A stretch of DNA of 64,000 nucleotides from Parapedobacter koreensis (lineage in GTDB: Bacteria; Bacteroidota; Bacteroidia; Sphingobacteriales; Sphingobacteriaceae). The DNA lies in assembly GCF_900109365.1 (NCBI RefSeq), contig NZ_FNZR01000003.1:248001-312000 (forward strand), read 5' to 3'. This document shows, one piece after another, positions 1-8,357 of this stretch. Positions within the stretch are counted from its first letter, which is position 1; each line of letters starts with the position of its first letter. The notes beneath the pieces were generated by a model. The model searched no databases, was not told the DNA's origin, and worked only from the letters and a program-made list of their open reading frames with translations. Both the position numbers and the translations under genes were made by a program.

Positions 1-2
1 TG

Positions 3-1691
3 AATGGAACCTATTCACAGGGCGATCAAGCCAGGGGCAATATGGGATTGAACCTCACGTACCGCAAAGACAGGTGGACGTTGAATGGGCGATATGGTTT
101 CAACCGGAGCAATTTGGTGACGACTATCCACAATAATCGGGAATTTACATTGCCCAGTGGAAACTTGGCCATTGGCGGCCCAAACAGTGAATTTTATGAC
201 ACGAGGCTGCACAACGCCAGTATAAGCGTAGGCTTCAATATCAATGAGTTTCATCAATTGACAGTGACAGGCCATATCGTCAAGGACGACACGCCCAATG
301 GTCGCATGGCCAGCAACTTAGGTTTTTCGTCTGCAATTGGCCATGCCGCCGACTCCAGCCTGATGGCCGAAATAAATACTGAAAATTCGAACAGTTTTGA
401 AAATTACAGCTTCAATTACGTCGGCAAACTGGATAGTTCAGGCACGCAAACCGAACTGATTGTGATCTATACACCAGTGGGGTCATCAAGGTACAGGGTA
501 GTCAGCCGACAAGATATCTTCCTGCCGGACGGTATACTGGAAAGTACGTTCCCGAGCATTCGGAACGAGAATCGTTCAACAGGCCATATTGTTGTGTTGC
601 AATCGGATTGGCAGCTGCCTTTCGATAACCAATGGCGATTGGAAGCAGGCGTCAGATTCAACAGCTCGCGGAATGATGCCGACATCAACCAGTCGGAATA
701 CCGGGATGGCACTTGGTTACCTATGTCTGACTATACATTTACCAACCGGTTCCGTGAAGACATCGTGGCGGGATACGTTGCCGCGCAGAAGCGATGGGCT
801 GGCACACAGGTACGTGTAGGCATACGTGTAGAAAATACGGATATGGGCGTAGAGGGAGTATATGACCGTCGTTTTTTCGATTTTTTCCCAAATGCCGGTA
901 TCCAACAGGAGATCATAGGCAACCGGGTCATTTCCTTCAATTACCGGAGAAGTATCGCCCGCCCTGGATTTGGGCAGATGACGCCTTTCCGTACCTATCT
1001 CAATGCGTATGAACTATTCGAGGGAAACCCCAATCTACGACCCAGCTACTCCCAGACATTTACGATCAACGGTGATGTTAGCAAAAATGTATTTCTGGAA
1101 TTGGCGTATCTACAATACCGCGACCGGACGATGCAATTACCTCGCCAGGAAGGCTTGGTAAGCGTATGGACCCCCCTCAGTATGGACGGTAGCGAATGGT
1201 CAGCAAATCTAAGTTATTTGTACAAAATCGCTTCATGGTGGGATGCCAATAGCTATATACGTGGATTCCGCTACGCCTACGAAGGACCCTTGAACAACGA
1301 CTACGTCGACGAGTCCGGTTATTCGTACAATGTTGGGCTGACCAGCACCGTGCGCTTCCCCGCCGGATTTACATTGGATGCCACGTACAATTACTACGCG
1401 CCATCGGGCTATGCAGGGTGGTATGATTTCAGCTCCAATTTTGCTCGACTGGCCATCCGCAAAAATATGCTGGGTAAAAGGGGGCAATTGGTGCTGGCGT
1501 TTAACGATATTTTCAAAGGCCAGCGTTACCGATCGGAATTGCAAGCCGGAAACTTGTATGTTTATAATGTAAACTATAACGATACCCAGCGTGTTTCGCT
1601 CGGTTTTGTATTCAATTTCGGTAAAAGCACCGTGAAAATGGCTGAGCGCAAAAAGTTGGGTAACGAGGACATCATAAATCGGGCGAACTGA
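3..1691 (+). CDS. TonB-dependent receptor-like outer membrane beta-barrel protein, 5' partial
   Basis: The frame is open from the first bases of the window, so the N-terminus (plug or carboxypeptidase-like domain) lies upstream. About 562 residues remain. They show alternating aromatic and polar beta strands of an outer-membrane barrel, with a C-terminal end (strand ending VFNFGKS, then a charged tail with GNED) typical of the Bacteroidetes outer membrane beta-barrel family related to TonB-dependent receptors. The expected role is TonB-powered uptake of a large nutrient or siderophore across the outer membrane, but the substrate cannot be read. It ends with TGA, and the next gene starts after a short gap that carries its own promoter. 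Confidence 0.85.
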   Translation, partial: NGTYSQGDQARGNMGLNLTYRKDRWTLNGRYGFNRSNLVTTIHNNREFTLPSGNLAIGGPNSEFYDTRLHNASISVGFNINEFHQLTVTGHIVKDDTPNGRMASNLGFSSAIGHAADSSLMAEINTENSNSFENYSFNYVGKLDSSGTQTELIVIYTPVGSSRYRVVSRQDIFLPDGILESTFPSIRNENRSTGHIVVLQSDWQLPFDNQWRLEAGVRFNSSRNDADINQSEYRDGTWLPMSDYTFTNRFREDIVAGYVAAQKRWAGTQVRVGIRVENTDMGVEGVYDRRFFDFFPNAGIQQEIIGNRVISFNYRRSIARPGFGQMTPFRTYLNAYELFEGNPNLRPSYSQTFTINGDVSKNVFLELAYLQYRDRTMQLPRQEGLVSVWTPLSMDGSEWSANLSYLYKIASWWDANSYIRGFRYAYEGPLNNDYVDESGYSYNVGLTSTVRFPAGFTLDATYNYYAPSGYAGWYDFSSNFARLAIRKNMLGKRGQLVLAFNDIFKGQRYRSELQAGNLYVYNVNYNDTQRVSLGFVFNFGKSTVKMAERKKLGNEDIINRAN

Positions 1692-1713
1692 TGGCGCGAA
1701 TGAGTTAACTGTG

Positions 1714-1721
1714 TATATTTG
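1714..1721 (+). promoter_or_regulatory. -7 box for the ABC ATPase gene
   Basis: TATATTTG matches the Bacteroidetes -7 consensus TAnnTTTG. Its final G is the first base of the upstream GTG at 1721, so that GTG cannot be on the transcript and the start must lie downstream. No clear -33 element was seen. Confidence 0.6.
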
Positions 1722-1759
1722 TGCCTCGCTGCTGTGTAACCGGAGAAAAAATTAAATCA

Positions 1760-2455
1760 TTGGAACGTATAACTCGCATCACCGTCCGACAGTTGACCAA
1801 ATCATATGGGGCTAACCCGGTGCTCACCAGCATCGATTTGGATTTTTCTGGCGGGCATGTGTACGGCATTGTCGGGCAGAACGGGGCCGGTAAGACGACG
1901 CTGTTCAACTGCTTGGCAGGTCTGGAAACCCATGGCGGTACGGTAATTGCCGAAGGCGGACGGCTGAAAGATCGGCTGGGCTTTTTACAGACCGATCCGT
2001 TTATGCTACCGAGGCTCACCGGCAGGGAGTACCTGCGGTTGTTCTGCAAGGCGCGTGCCGTACCCGAGGGCGATTTGGATGTGCGGAATGTATTTGACTT
2101 GCCGCTTGACCGCTATGCGCAGCAATATTCCACCGGCATGAAGAAAAAGCTGGCCTTGCAGGCTATTCTTTTGCAGGGCAATGAGTTTTTTATCCTTGAT
2201 GAGCCTTACAACGGGGTCGATATCCATAGTGCATTGCTGATCACCGAGATTATCCGCCGCTTGCGAGCGAGCGGAAAAGTAGTTTTGATTTCATCGCATA
2301 TCTTTTCGACCTTGAAAGATACCTGTGATGTCATCCATGTGTTGGATGGGGGCAAGATGGCGGAAACGGTAGAAAAAGCGGAGTTCAAGCGGTTAGAACA
2401 AGCAATGACCGACTTTGCGGTGGGGAACAAGCTGGATGCTTTGTCTCTTCGTTGA
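1760..2455 (+). CDS. ABC transporter ATP-binding protein
   Basis: ATPase subunit of an ABC transporter; it would hydrolyse ATP to drive a membrane permease. Visible motifs are Walker A GQNGAGKT (about residues 39-46), the STGMK signature (124-128), Walker B FFILDE (143-148) and the H-loop in LISSHI. I chose the TTG at 1760 because a -7 box overlaps the upstream GTG at 1721 and a purine-rich stretch (cggagaaaaa) precedes the TTG. This gives about 231 residues, normal for a single-domain ATPase of the drug or lipid exporter type. No permease gene is adjacent: the next gene is convergent beyond a terminator cluster. The partner is therefore encoded elsewhere or lost. Confidence 0.88.
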   Translation: MERITRITVRQLTKSYGANPVLTSIDLDFSGGHVYGIVGQNGAGKTTLFNCLAGLETHGGTVIAEGGRLKDRLGFLQTDPFMLPRLTGREYLRLFCKARAVPEGDLDVRNVFDLPLDRYAQQYSTGMKKKLALQAILLQGNEFFILDEPYNGVDIHSALLITEIIRRLRASGKVVLISSHIFSTLKDTCDVIHVLDGGKMAETVEKAEFKRLEQAMTDFAVGNKLDALSLR

Positions 2456-2488
2456 GATCACCCGCGTAAGGGACTTTGGCGAGCCACT

Positions 2489-2577
2489 AAAAAGCCGCTC
2501 GGCTTTTGAATGAAAGGCGCCCGGCTTTTATTGAAAAGGCGCTCGGCTTTTGGGGAAAAGGCGGACGCCTTTTTTTG
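2489..2577. terminator. Tandem array of four terminator-like hairpins
   Basis: Four head-to-tail units of about 22 bases each have an A-run, a GC stem and a T-run: AAAAGCCGCTCGGCTTTT, AAAGGCGCCCGGCTTT, AAAAGGCGCTCGGCTTTT and AAAAGGCGGACGCCTTTT. Units 1 and 4 are perfect palindromes; units 2 and 3 carry one G-G mismatch. The array lies between the ABC gene (+) and the HU-like gene (-), so it can terminate transcription from both sides. Confidence 0.75.
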
Positions 2578-2597
2578 GACTGAAGCCGAACATTTGG

Positions 2598-2975
2598 CTA
2601 CCTTGTTGAATACGTTGTGTTTGCGAGCTTCTTAGCCAGCTGTTTCCCCGGCCTGAAGTAAATTTTGCATCCTTTGATGGAATTGGCATTCACAGCTTTC
2701 GGTGTGTCTTGGGCTTCGGCATCCAGCGATAAATAGAAGGAGCCAAAGTCGCCAAGCTTAATGATATACCCTTCGGACAGTGATTGACTGATTGCATGGG
2801 TAAGACCTTCGATAACCGCAACGACATCGGCAGCATTCAACGTGGAGGCGTGCGATAAATTGCTGCTGATGTCATGGATGTCGACATGCCCGCGGCTTTT
2901 GCATTGCGCAATATACCGTGGTTTGCTGGGGTCTTTGAAATTGTGTTGTTTGACGGAGATGTATTTTACGGACAT
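2598..2975 (-). CDS. HU-like DNA-binding protein (Bacteroidetes type)
   Basis: Small basic histone-like protein of about 125 residues, matching the Bacteroidetes HU-related family (HU/IHF fold with a longer N-terminal strand region). Visible features are an early MSVKYISVKQ segment, a helical middle, LGDFGSFYL as in the HU beta arms, and a basic C-terminus rich in Lys and Arg (IYFRPGKQLAKKLA). I chose the ATG at 2975 rather than an upstream start, because the 14-residue extension is not family-like. It would bind and bend DNA in the nucleoid. It is transcribed towards the tandem terminators. Confidence 0.8.
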   Translation of the reverse strand: MSVKYISVKQHNFKDPSKPRYIAQCKSRGHVDIHDISSNLSHASTLNAADVVAVIEGLTHAISQSLSEGYIIKLGDFGSFYLSLDAEAQDTPKAVNANSIKGCKIYFRPGKQLAKKLANTTYSTR

Positions 2976-3052
2976 AGGCGTTTGTATAAGTTTTTCCGTT
3001 CCCAATATACACATCACGATTTAATTTTCACCCCCTTTTTGAAATACTGCTG

Positions 3053-4309
3053 TCAAACCGTTTCCTGTGCCGTTTCATCGATGCCCTGATGCGCTTTGGC
3101 GCCCAATTTCATCAATACAGGCACAAAAAATGATGCAATGCCGACAAGTCCTACAGCGCTGCCCAAAATGACAAACGTAAGCGTGATGCCGATGCTGTCT
3201 GCGATGAAACCGGTGCTTAGCAGGCCAATCATGGACGGCAACAGGGCGATGCTAAAGTACATCGAGAATACACGTCCCAGCATAGCTGGATCGATTCTTT
3301 CCTGTAGTATGGTCGTAAAACTGGCGTTATTAATAGCTGCCGAAATACCTCCGACGACGGTCAGCCCGACAAAGAAAATAAACCCGTTCCCGGGGATTAA
3401 GCCCGAAGCACCTAGTGCGATACCCAGAATGACATAGGTGCCGTTGATGATGACCACCTTATTCAACGAAGGCTTGAAAATGCCAAGCAGTCCGCCGCCT
3501 ACCAACATGCCCACGCCCCAGACCACTTCGATCAGACTCATTTCAAATTTTCCACCGTCGAAATGCTGCAAGGTGAGCAGAGGGAACAGCACCGCCACCG
3601 GCATGATGCAAAACATCGCCAATACGGAAAACAGGAAGAGCCAGGAAATCCCCTTGTTTGAGGTTACCGCGTCGATACCCAATTTGAGGTCGCGCAGGAC
3701 TTGTTTTACCCCGGGTCGTTGCTCCGACGTTTTTTGAGGGTTGGGAATATGTACCATTAATAGTGATGAAATGGCCACCAATGCACCGCCGATGTCCAGT
3801 AGCAAAACATAGCCGACATCCATCAAACCAATGGCTAACGCACCCAGTGCCGGTCCGCCGATATTGGAGACCGATTGAATGACCTGATTGATGCCGCCAA
3901 TACGGAGCAACTCAGATTCAGGAGCCAATAACGGCACGGACGCCTGCATGGCCGGCATGTGAAAAGCCGACCCGACCGAACGCAAGCCCAGCAGGATGTA
4001 GATAAAAATCAATTCGGAATAACCTAAATAGAAAAGCGTGGACATGACTAAGGTACATAAGGCGATGAACCCGTCTGCCGCAATCATGGTGCGCTTACGA
4101 TCCCAACGGTCAATAAACACACCGGCAAAAGGCCCGATGAGGGTTTGGGGAAGCAGTGCTGCAATGGCCGCATAAGCCAGCACTTCGGCAGATCCGGTTT
4201 CCAGGCTCAACCAGATAATGATGGCAAAATTGACGGCGGCGCTGCTCAGTAAAGATATAAATTGGCCACCCCAAATGATGGCAAATGTTCGTTTCCACGA
4301 GTGTTGCAT
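3053..4309 (-). CDS. MFS transporter, DHA3/EntS-like exporter
   Basis: Major facilitator superfamily permease of 418 residues, the usual length for 12 membrane helices. Family marks are the early WGGQFISLL segment and the loop motif DRWDRKR between helices 2 and 3. Overall it looks like the MFS_3 group, which includes the enterobactin exporter EntS and macrolide exporters of the Mef type. It probably exports a small molecule by proton antiport across the inner membrane; the substrate is unknown. It is a single gene, divergent from the M13 peptidase gene, with a 292-base shared upstream region. Confidence 0.85.
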   Translation of the reverse strand: MQHSWKRTFAIIWGGQFISLLSSAAVNFAIIIWLSLETGSAEVLAYAAIAALLPQTLIGPFAGVFIDRWDRKRTMIAADGFIALCTLVMSTLFYLGYSELIFIYILLGLRSVGSAFHMPAMQASVPLLAPESELLRIGGINQVIQSVSNIGGPALGALAIGLMDVGYVLLLDIGGALVAISSLLMVHIPNPQKTSEQRPGVKQVLRDLKLGIDAVTSNKGISWLFLFSVLAMFCIMPVAVLFPLLTLQHFDGGKFEMSLIEVVWGVGMLVGGGLLGIFKPSLNKVVIINGTYVILGIALGASGLIPGNGFIFFVGLTVVGGISAAINNASFTTILQERIDPAMLGRVFSMYFSIALLPSMIGLLSTGFIADSIGITLTFVILGSAVGLVGIASFFVPVLMKLGAKAHQGIDETAQETV

Positions 4310-4565
4310 GATAGCTAAGTACTATAATCTCCCTAAAGGAGGATGGTTAAACTAAGACGTAAAAAATAAAGGAAATGTTTCAGGGATATCCTGAATAACA
4401 ATGAAACCAGACGACGTGCCGTCCGGCCTTAAGCCCTGTCCCGATAGACAAAGGCAATGCGGGTGCTTATGAGTCTCATCGATTTATTGCGTTTGTTGCG
4501 CGACAAACTTAGCGATTTCTTGTGACATTCGTATTGCATATCGAGCTTTTTCGGTTAATCTTTTC

Positions 4566-4573
4566 TAAGTTTG
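4566..4573 (+). promoter_or_regulatory. -7 box for the M13 peptidase gene
   Basis: TAAGTTTG, a full match to the Bacteroidetes -7 consensus, ends 28 bases before the ATG at 4602. No clear -33 motif was seen. Confidence 0.6.
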
Positions 4574-4601
4574 CAGCATTTTAAGTTAGTATTAACAACA
4601 C

Positions 4602-6608
4602 ATGAATAAAAAGTATGTAACGTTGGCCGTGGCGGTAATAGCCACTACGGCTGCCGTGGCACAACAGCACCAAGCCATCAGACTGGATCTGATGGACACA
4701 TCGGTGCGGCCACAAGATGATTTCTACAATTATGTAAATGGAAACTGGATGAAGACGGTGGAAATTCCATCGGATCAATCCCGTTGGGGCAGTTTCAATG
4801 AGCTGGGGGAAAAGACCAACGAAGCTACCCTGAAAATCCTCAAGGAGTCTTTGGATCAGACATATCCAACCGGATCCGATGGGCAGAAAATCGCTGATTT
4901 GTATCGGAGTTACACCGATTTCGATGCGCGGGACAAAGCGGGTATCGAACCCATAAAGCCACTGCTTCAACAAGTGGACGCCATTCAAAGTTTTGACGAT
5001 CTGTATGGATATTTGGTGGAAGTAGCGCCTATCGGCGGAAATCCGTTTTTTGGTGCCGGTGTATCGGCACACATGAAAAATAGCAACGTCAATGCTATTT
5101 ATTTGGGAACAGCAAGCTTGGGCTTGGGTAGGGCTTACTATCAAAAAGAGGATGAGGCTAATGCCAAGACACTGGCAAACTACCAGGATTATATCAATAC
5201 GCTGATGCCCAAGGTCGGGCAGCTCACCCGCGATCTCAAGGGCCCTAAAATTGTTGCCTTTGAGAAAGAACTGGCGAGCCACATGCTTACCGTGGAGCAA
5301 ATCCGGAACGCTTCGCTCCGTTACAACCCCGTAGCAGTAGCGGATTTGAAGAATTTGGTCAAAAACATCGATCTGGCACAATATCTATCCGACTTGGGCT
5401 TCAAAGCCGATACAGTCATCATCGGTGAATTGAAATATTACCAAGAGCTGGATGAGGTGCTAAATCCCGCTAACCTTGAAACCATTAAGGATTTTCTCCG
5501 CTTCAAAATTGCAAACGATGCAGCGACGAGCCTGACGCGGGAACTGGACGAAATCAGCTTCGATTTTTGGGGAAAGACCCTCAACGGGCAGCAGGAGCAA
5601 CGCGCGTTGGACAAACGCGGCTTGCAATTCGTGAACGGCATGGCTGGCGACCTGCTCGGCAAGCTGTACGTGGAGGCGCATTTTCCCGCCGAAGCCAAAA
5701 CGGCAGCCGAAGAATTGGTGTCTTACCTTCGTAAATCCTTCGAACACCGCATCGGACAGTTGCAGTGGATGTCTCCGGCTACGAAAGAGAAAGCCTTGGA
5801 CAAGCTGAAAAAATTCAATGTCAAAATTGGTTATCCCGACAAATGGCGGGATTATTCCGGATTGGAAGTCGGTACATCGCTGTTTGAAAACATCCAGCGT
5901 GCCCGTCGCTGGCGGTTTGCCGAAAATCTCGCCAAGCAGGACAAGCCGGTGGATAAGACCGAGTGGGGTATGACACCCCAGACGGTCAACGCCTATTACA
6001 GTCCGTTGTACAACGAGATCGTGTTCCCGGCAGCGATTCTGCAACCGCCGTTTTATGATTATAAGGCAGATGCTGCCGTCAACTTCGGGGGAATTGGCGC
6101 AGTCATCGGTCATGAGTTGTCGCACGGGTTTGACGACAGTGGCTCCCAATATGATGGCGACGGCAACCTGAACAACTGGTGGACGGACGACGACAAATCA
6201 AAATTCGAAACCGCTACGTCGGCATTGGCGGCACAGTTTGAAGCTTATGAGCCGGTACCGGGTGTGTTTGTGAACGGACGGTTTACGCTGGGCGAAAATA
6301 TCGGCGACCTCGGTGGGGTATCCGTGGCTTACGAGGCGCTGCAAATGTACTTGAAAGATAAAGGAGACCCTGGCAAGATCGACGGATTCACGCCGCAACA
6401 GCGTTTCTTCCTCTCGTGGGCGACCATCTGGCGGGCCAAGACCACGGAGGCTTTTGTGGTCAACCAGGTGAAGACCGACCCGCATTCGCCAGCACAGTAC
6501 CGTGCTGTAGGGCCATTGGTCAACGTGGATGGATTTTACGAAGCGTTTGGCATCAAGGAAGGGGACAAATTGTACTTGCCGAAAGAAAAGCGGATTGTGA
6601 TTTGGTAA
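4602..6608 (+). CDS. M13 family metallopeptidase (PepO/neprilysin-like)
   Basis: Secreted or periplasmic zinc endopeptidase of 668 residues, full length for the M13 family, which cleaves oligopeptides. An N-terminal signal peptide (MNKKYVTLAVAVIATTAAVAQ) is followed by the M13 N-terminal domain. The catalytic domain has HELSH at 504-508 and the third zinc ligand in ENIGD (Glu565, with Asp569 the usual partner). The C-terminus ends near a conserved PEKRxxIW-like motif (PKEKRIVIW). It is monocistronic, with a strong terminator just downstream. Confidence 0.93.
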   Translation: MNKKYVTLAVAVIATTAAVAQQHQAIRLDLMDTSVRPQDDFYNYVNGNWMKTVEIPSDQSRWGSFNELGEKTNEATLKILKESLDQTYPTGSDGQKIADLYRSYTDFDARDKAGIEPIKPLLQQVDAIQSFDDLYGYLVEVAPIGGNPFFGAGVSAHMKNSNVNAIYLGTASLGLGRAYYQKEDEANAKTLANYQDYINTLMPKVGQLTRDLKGPKIVAFEKELASHMLTVEQIRNASLRYNPVAVADLKNLVKNIDLAQYLSDLGFKADTVIIGELKYYQELDEVLNPANLETIKDFLRFKIANDAATSLTRELDEISFDFWGKTLNGQQEQRALDKRGLQFVNGMAGDLLGKLYVEAHFPAEAKTAAEELVSYLRKSFEHRIGQLQWMSPATKEKALDKLKKFNVKIGYPDKWRDYSGLEVGTSLFENIQRARRWRFAENLAKQDKPVDKTEWGMTPQTVNAYYSPLYNEIVFPAAILQPPFYDYKADAAVNFGGIGAVIGHELSHGFDDSGSQYDGDGNLNNWWTDDDKSKFETATSALAAQFEAYEPVPGVFVNGRFTLGENIGDLGGVSVAYEALQMYLKDKGDPGKIDGFTPQQRFFLSWATIWRAKTTEAFVVNQVKTDPHSPAQYRAVGPLVNVDGFYEAFGIKEGDKLYLPKEKRIVIW

Positions 6609-6628
6609 TTGATCCATGAAAATTGCAG

Positions 6629-6667
6629 AATGGCCGATCCCGGAAAAAAGGGATCGGCCATTTTTTT
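6629..6667 (+). terminator. Rho-independent terminator after the M13 gene
   Basis: A long GC-rich stem, ATGGCCGATCCC paired with GGGATCGGCCAT around a short A-rich loop, is followed by seven T. It lies between convergent genes and may also serve the opposite strand. Confidence 0.9.
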
Positions 6668-6673
6668 GCTCCA

Positions 6674-7411
6674 TCAGATGGTTATCCCACCGTCGATGAC
6701 AAATTCCGAACCCGTGATGAACGCGGCATTGTCAGCACTGGCAAGAAAAGCAACCAATTTTCCTATTTCTTCCGCCTCGGCCATGCGATGCAAGGGGATG
6801 CGGCTGATCAGCCCTTCTCTGGTTTGCCGCAATACCTCCTCCGGATACCCGGATTTGGCCATGACCTCGGTTTTGGTAGGGCCCGGACTGACTGCATTTA
6901 CCCGTATTTTGCGGGGCGCCAGCTCCAGTGCAGCGGTTTTCATCACCGCATTCAGCGCTGCCTTGCTCGCTGAATAGATGGAGGAACTATGGCCGTAAAA
7001 TTGGGCCACGATGGAGGAAAGAAAGATGACGGTGGCTCCGTCGGGTAATAAAGGGATAAAACGGCTCAAGGTGAAAAAAGCTCCCTTGAAATTGATATCC
7101 ATAATTTCGTCCAATTGGGATTCATCAGCCCCTTCAATGGGAAACACCTTACTGATACCCGCATTGATGAATAGGATATCCACCCGGCCGTAGTCTCCTT
7201 TGACCTGCGCGGCTAATTGTTCGATGTCGGCCAATTTGGACTGGTCGGCAACGTATCCCTTCACGCCCAGCGATGCCGCCGCTTCCTGTAGTGCCTGCTC
7301 CCTCCGGCCTGTAATGATCACGTCGGCTCCTTGTGCTTTCAGCACTTCAGCAGTAGCGTAACCGATTCCGCTATTGCCACCCGTAATTAATGCAATTTTA
7401 TTTGTTAACAT
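6674..7411 (-). CDS. SDR family oxidoreductase (HxlR-linked)
   Basis: Classical short-chain dehydrogenase of 245 residues, a cytosolic NAD(P)-dependent oxidoreductase. Visible: cofactor motif TGGNSGIG (10-17), NAG (83-85), catalytic Ser132/133 and YSASK (Tyr146, Lys150), then the PGP motif and a C-terminal GGITI end typical of the FabG-like group. It is divergent from an HxlR regulator gene 75 bases away, with back-to-back -7 boxes, so the regulator probably represses it until an electrophile or similar signal arrives. The substrate is unknown. Confidence 0.92.
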   Translation of the reverse strand: MLTNKIALITGGNSGIGYATAEVLKAQGADVIITGRREQALQEAAASLGVKGYVADQSKLADIEQLAAQVKGDYGRVDILFINAGISKVFPIEGADESQLDEIMDINFKGAFFTLSRFIPLLPDGATVIFLSSIVAQFYGHSSSIYSASKAALNAVMKTAALELAPRKIRVNAVSPGPTKTEVMAKSGYPEEVLRQTREGLISRIPLHRMAEAEEIGKLVAFLASADNAAFITGSEFVIDGGITI

Positions 7412-7431
7412 ATTAATTTTAATTGAGGGAG

Positions 7432-7439
7432 CAAAGATA
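7432..7439 (-). promoter_or_regulatory. -7 box for the SDR gene at 6674-7411
   Basis: Minus-strand TATCTTTG, a full match to TAnnTTTG, 20 bases upstream of the SDR start. Confidence 0.6.
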
Positions 7440-7449
7440 TCCGGAAAAT

Positions 7450-7484
7450 GGTATAACTTTGTAACCAGTATAACGAAGTATACC
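7450..7484. promoter_or_regulatory. Putative HxlR operator overlapping the hxlR-like promoter
   Basis: Three related half-sites, GTATAAC (7451-7457), GTATAAC (7468-7474) and GTATACC (7478-7484), are arranged so that GGTATA and TATACC form an inverted repeat. The plus-strand -7 box TAACTTTG (7454-7461) lies inside the array, so binding would block the regulator's own promoter and probably also affect the divergent SDR promoter. Confidence 0.5.
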
Positions 7485-7486
7485 AG

Positions 7487-7846
7487 ATGAACGAAGCAAC
7501 ATCAGTCTTAGGAAAGCCGCGCGTACAAGCAGAAGAAGTACAGGCATTGCAAGATACTATTTATGTCATCGGTGGAAAATGGCGGTTACCCATCATCAAT
7601 TCCATCTGCAATGGCAATAAACGTTTCCGGGAAATCGAACGGAGCATTCCCGGAATCACTACGCGTATGCTTTCCAAAGAATTGCGCGAAATGGAGCTGA
7701 ATAAGCTGGTCAAGCGGACGGTACATCCCGGTCCGCCGGTGTTGGTGGAATACGAGTCGACACCCTATTGCAAGACCTTTGGCAGCATTATTTTAGAGAT
7801 GATCAGATGGGGTAAAGAACATCGGGATAAGTTGCGGGAAGAATAA
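7487..7846 (+). CDS. HxlR family transcriptional regulator
   Basis: Winged-helix regulator of 119 residues, normal for the HxlR family (YodB, HypR, HxlR), many of which sense electrophiles or redox stress as dimers. Family signatures are GGKWRLPII, the recognition-helix area RFREIERSIPGITTRMLSKELREME, and a C-terminal dimer helix. It lies divergent to an SDR. No cysteine is seen near the N-terminus at the position used by YodB, so a YodB-like thiol mechanism is not supported by the sequence. The 59309-59656 regulator is a close relative (both carry TIYVIGGKW). Confidence 0.9.
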   Translation: MNEATSVLGKPRVQAEEVQALQDTIYVIGGKWRLPIINSICNGNKRFREIERSIPGITTRMLSKELREMELNKLVKRTVHPGPPVLVEYESTPYCKTFGSIILEMIRWGKEHRDKLREE

Positions 7847-7870
7847 AATTAGTCTTTGAAGACCAGTGGC

Positions 7871-8185
7871 CTAAGCAACTTTGTGGGGATTATAAACTAA
7901 ATTCCTGAGGCTGTTACTCAAGAATCCCTTTAGGCTCAAATCCTCATCAATATCCGGCCAATGAACACCCGTTCCTTTACCAATTAATTGATAGTTTTTT
8001 AATTGGTCGTCTGACGCTCCCTGTAGACGTGGATAGTTAGATATAGTTTCACGCAATATACCGCCCGTATTTAACAAAATAATCAACAAGTCTTGGGTTG
8101 TGTGAACATCAATGGTTTGGATTCTAATGTTTTCTCCATAAATCAACTGTTCCAGCGCATCGTAATTATTTGTTGAAGTATTCAT
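7871..8185 (-). CDS. DUF2442 domain protein
   Basis: About 104 residues with the DUF2442 core: a strand region LLIILLNTGG, then YPRLQGAS and the hallmark GVHWPDIDEDLSLKGFL near the C-terminus. I chose the ATG at 8185 because the longer frame upstream overlaps a better-supported DUF4160-like reading in another frame. DUF2442 genes often sit next to DUF4160 genes in toxin-antitoxin-like pairs. Here the DUF4160 partner survives only as a fragment overlapping this gene by 20 bases, so this may be an orphaned half of such a pair. Its function is unknown. Confidence 0.75.
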   Translation of the reverse strand: MNTSTNNYDALEQLIYGENIRIQTIDVHTTQDLLIILLNTGGILRETISNYPRLQGASDDQLKNYQLIGKGTGVHWPDIDEDLSLKGFLSNSLRNLVYNPHKVA

Positions 8186-8324
8186 GCCAAGCTGTTTTAA
8201 AATCCTCTTTTGACCGTTGTACAATGTCAAGAAGTTTCTTTTCTTCTCGCTTTGTAAAACCATGTAAATATACGCGGTCAACAGATGGTTCTAGCCGGTT
8301 AATGCTAAACTTATTCTTACAAAG
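8166..8324 (-). pseudogene. DUF4160 C-terminal remnant
   Basis: Reading the minus strand from 8324 to the TAA at 8166-8168 gives a start-less peptide containing RLEPSVDRVYLHGFTKREEK and ending KTAWHEYFNK. This resembles the C-terminal half of DUF4160 proteins (HGF-K-E segment followed by a helix ending W-EYF). There is no start codon, and an in-frame stop lies at 8325-8327. The N-terminal half, including the usual PPHxH region, is absent. A MITE begins 34 bases further upstream. Confidence 0.6.
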
Positions 8325-8327
8325 TTA
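8320..8327 (-). promoter_or_regulatory. Minus-strand -7 box ahead of the DUF4160 remnant and DUF2442
   Basis: TAACTTTG, a full consensus match on the minus strand. It could drive transcription through the remnant into the DUF2442 gene. It sits between the truncation point and the MITE. Confidence 0.45.
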
Positions 8328-8349
8328 TATAAAGTTTTTGTAAATGGTA

Positions 8350-8357
8350 ATTGATTT
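8350..8357. repeat. Left target-site duplication of the MITE
   Basis: ATTGATTT, identical to the copy directly after the right end. Confidence 0.85.

Noticed and set aside
2489-2577. Tandem units considered as a CRISPR array
   Set aside because: The units are short palindromes with A and T runs, differ in sequence and have no unique spacers; they are hairpins.
4581-5381. 266-codon open frame on the minus strand within the M13 peptidase gene
   Set aside because: It lies wholly over a well-supported gene with signal peptide and zinc motifs, has no family-like motif and shows the composition of an antisense shadow.
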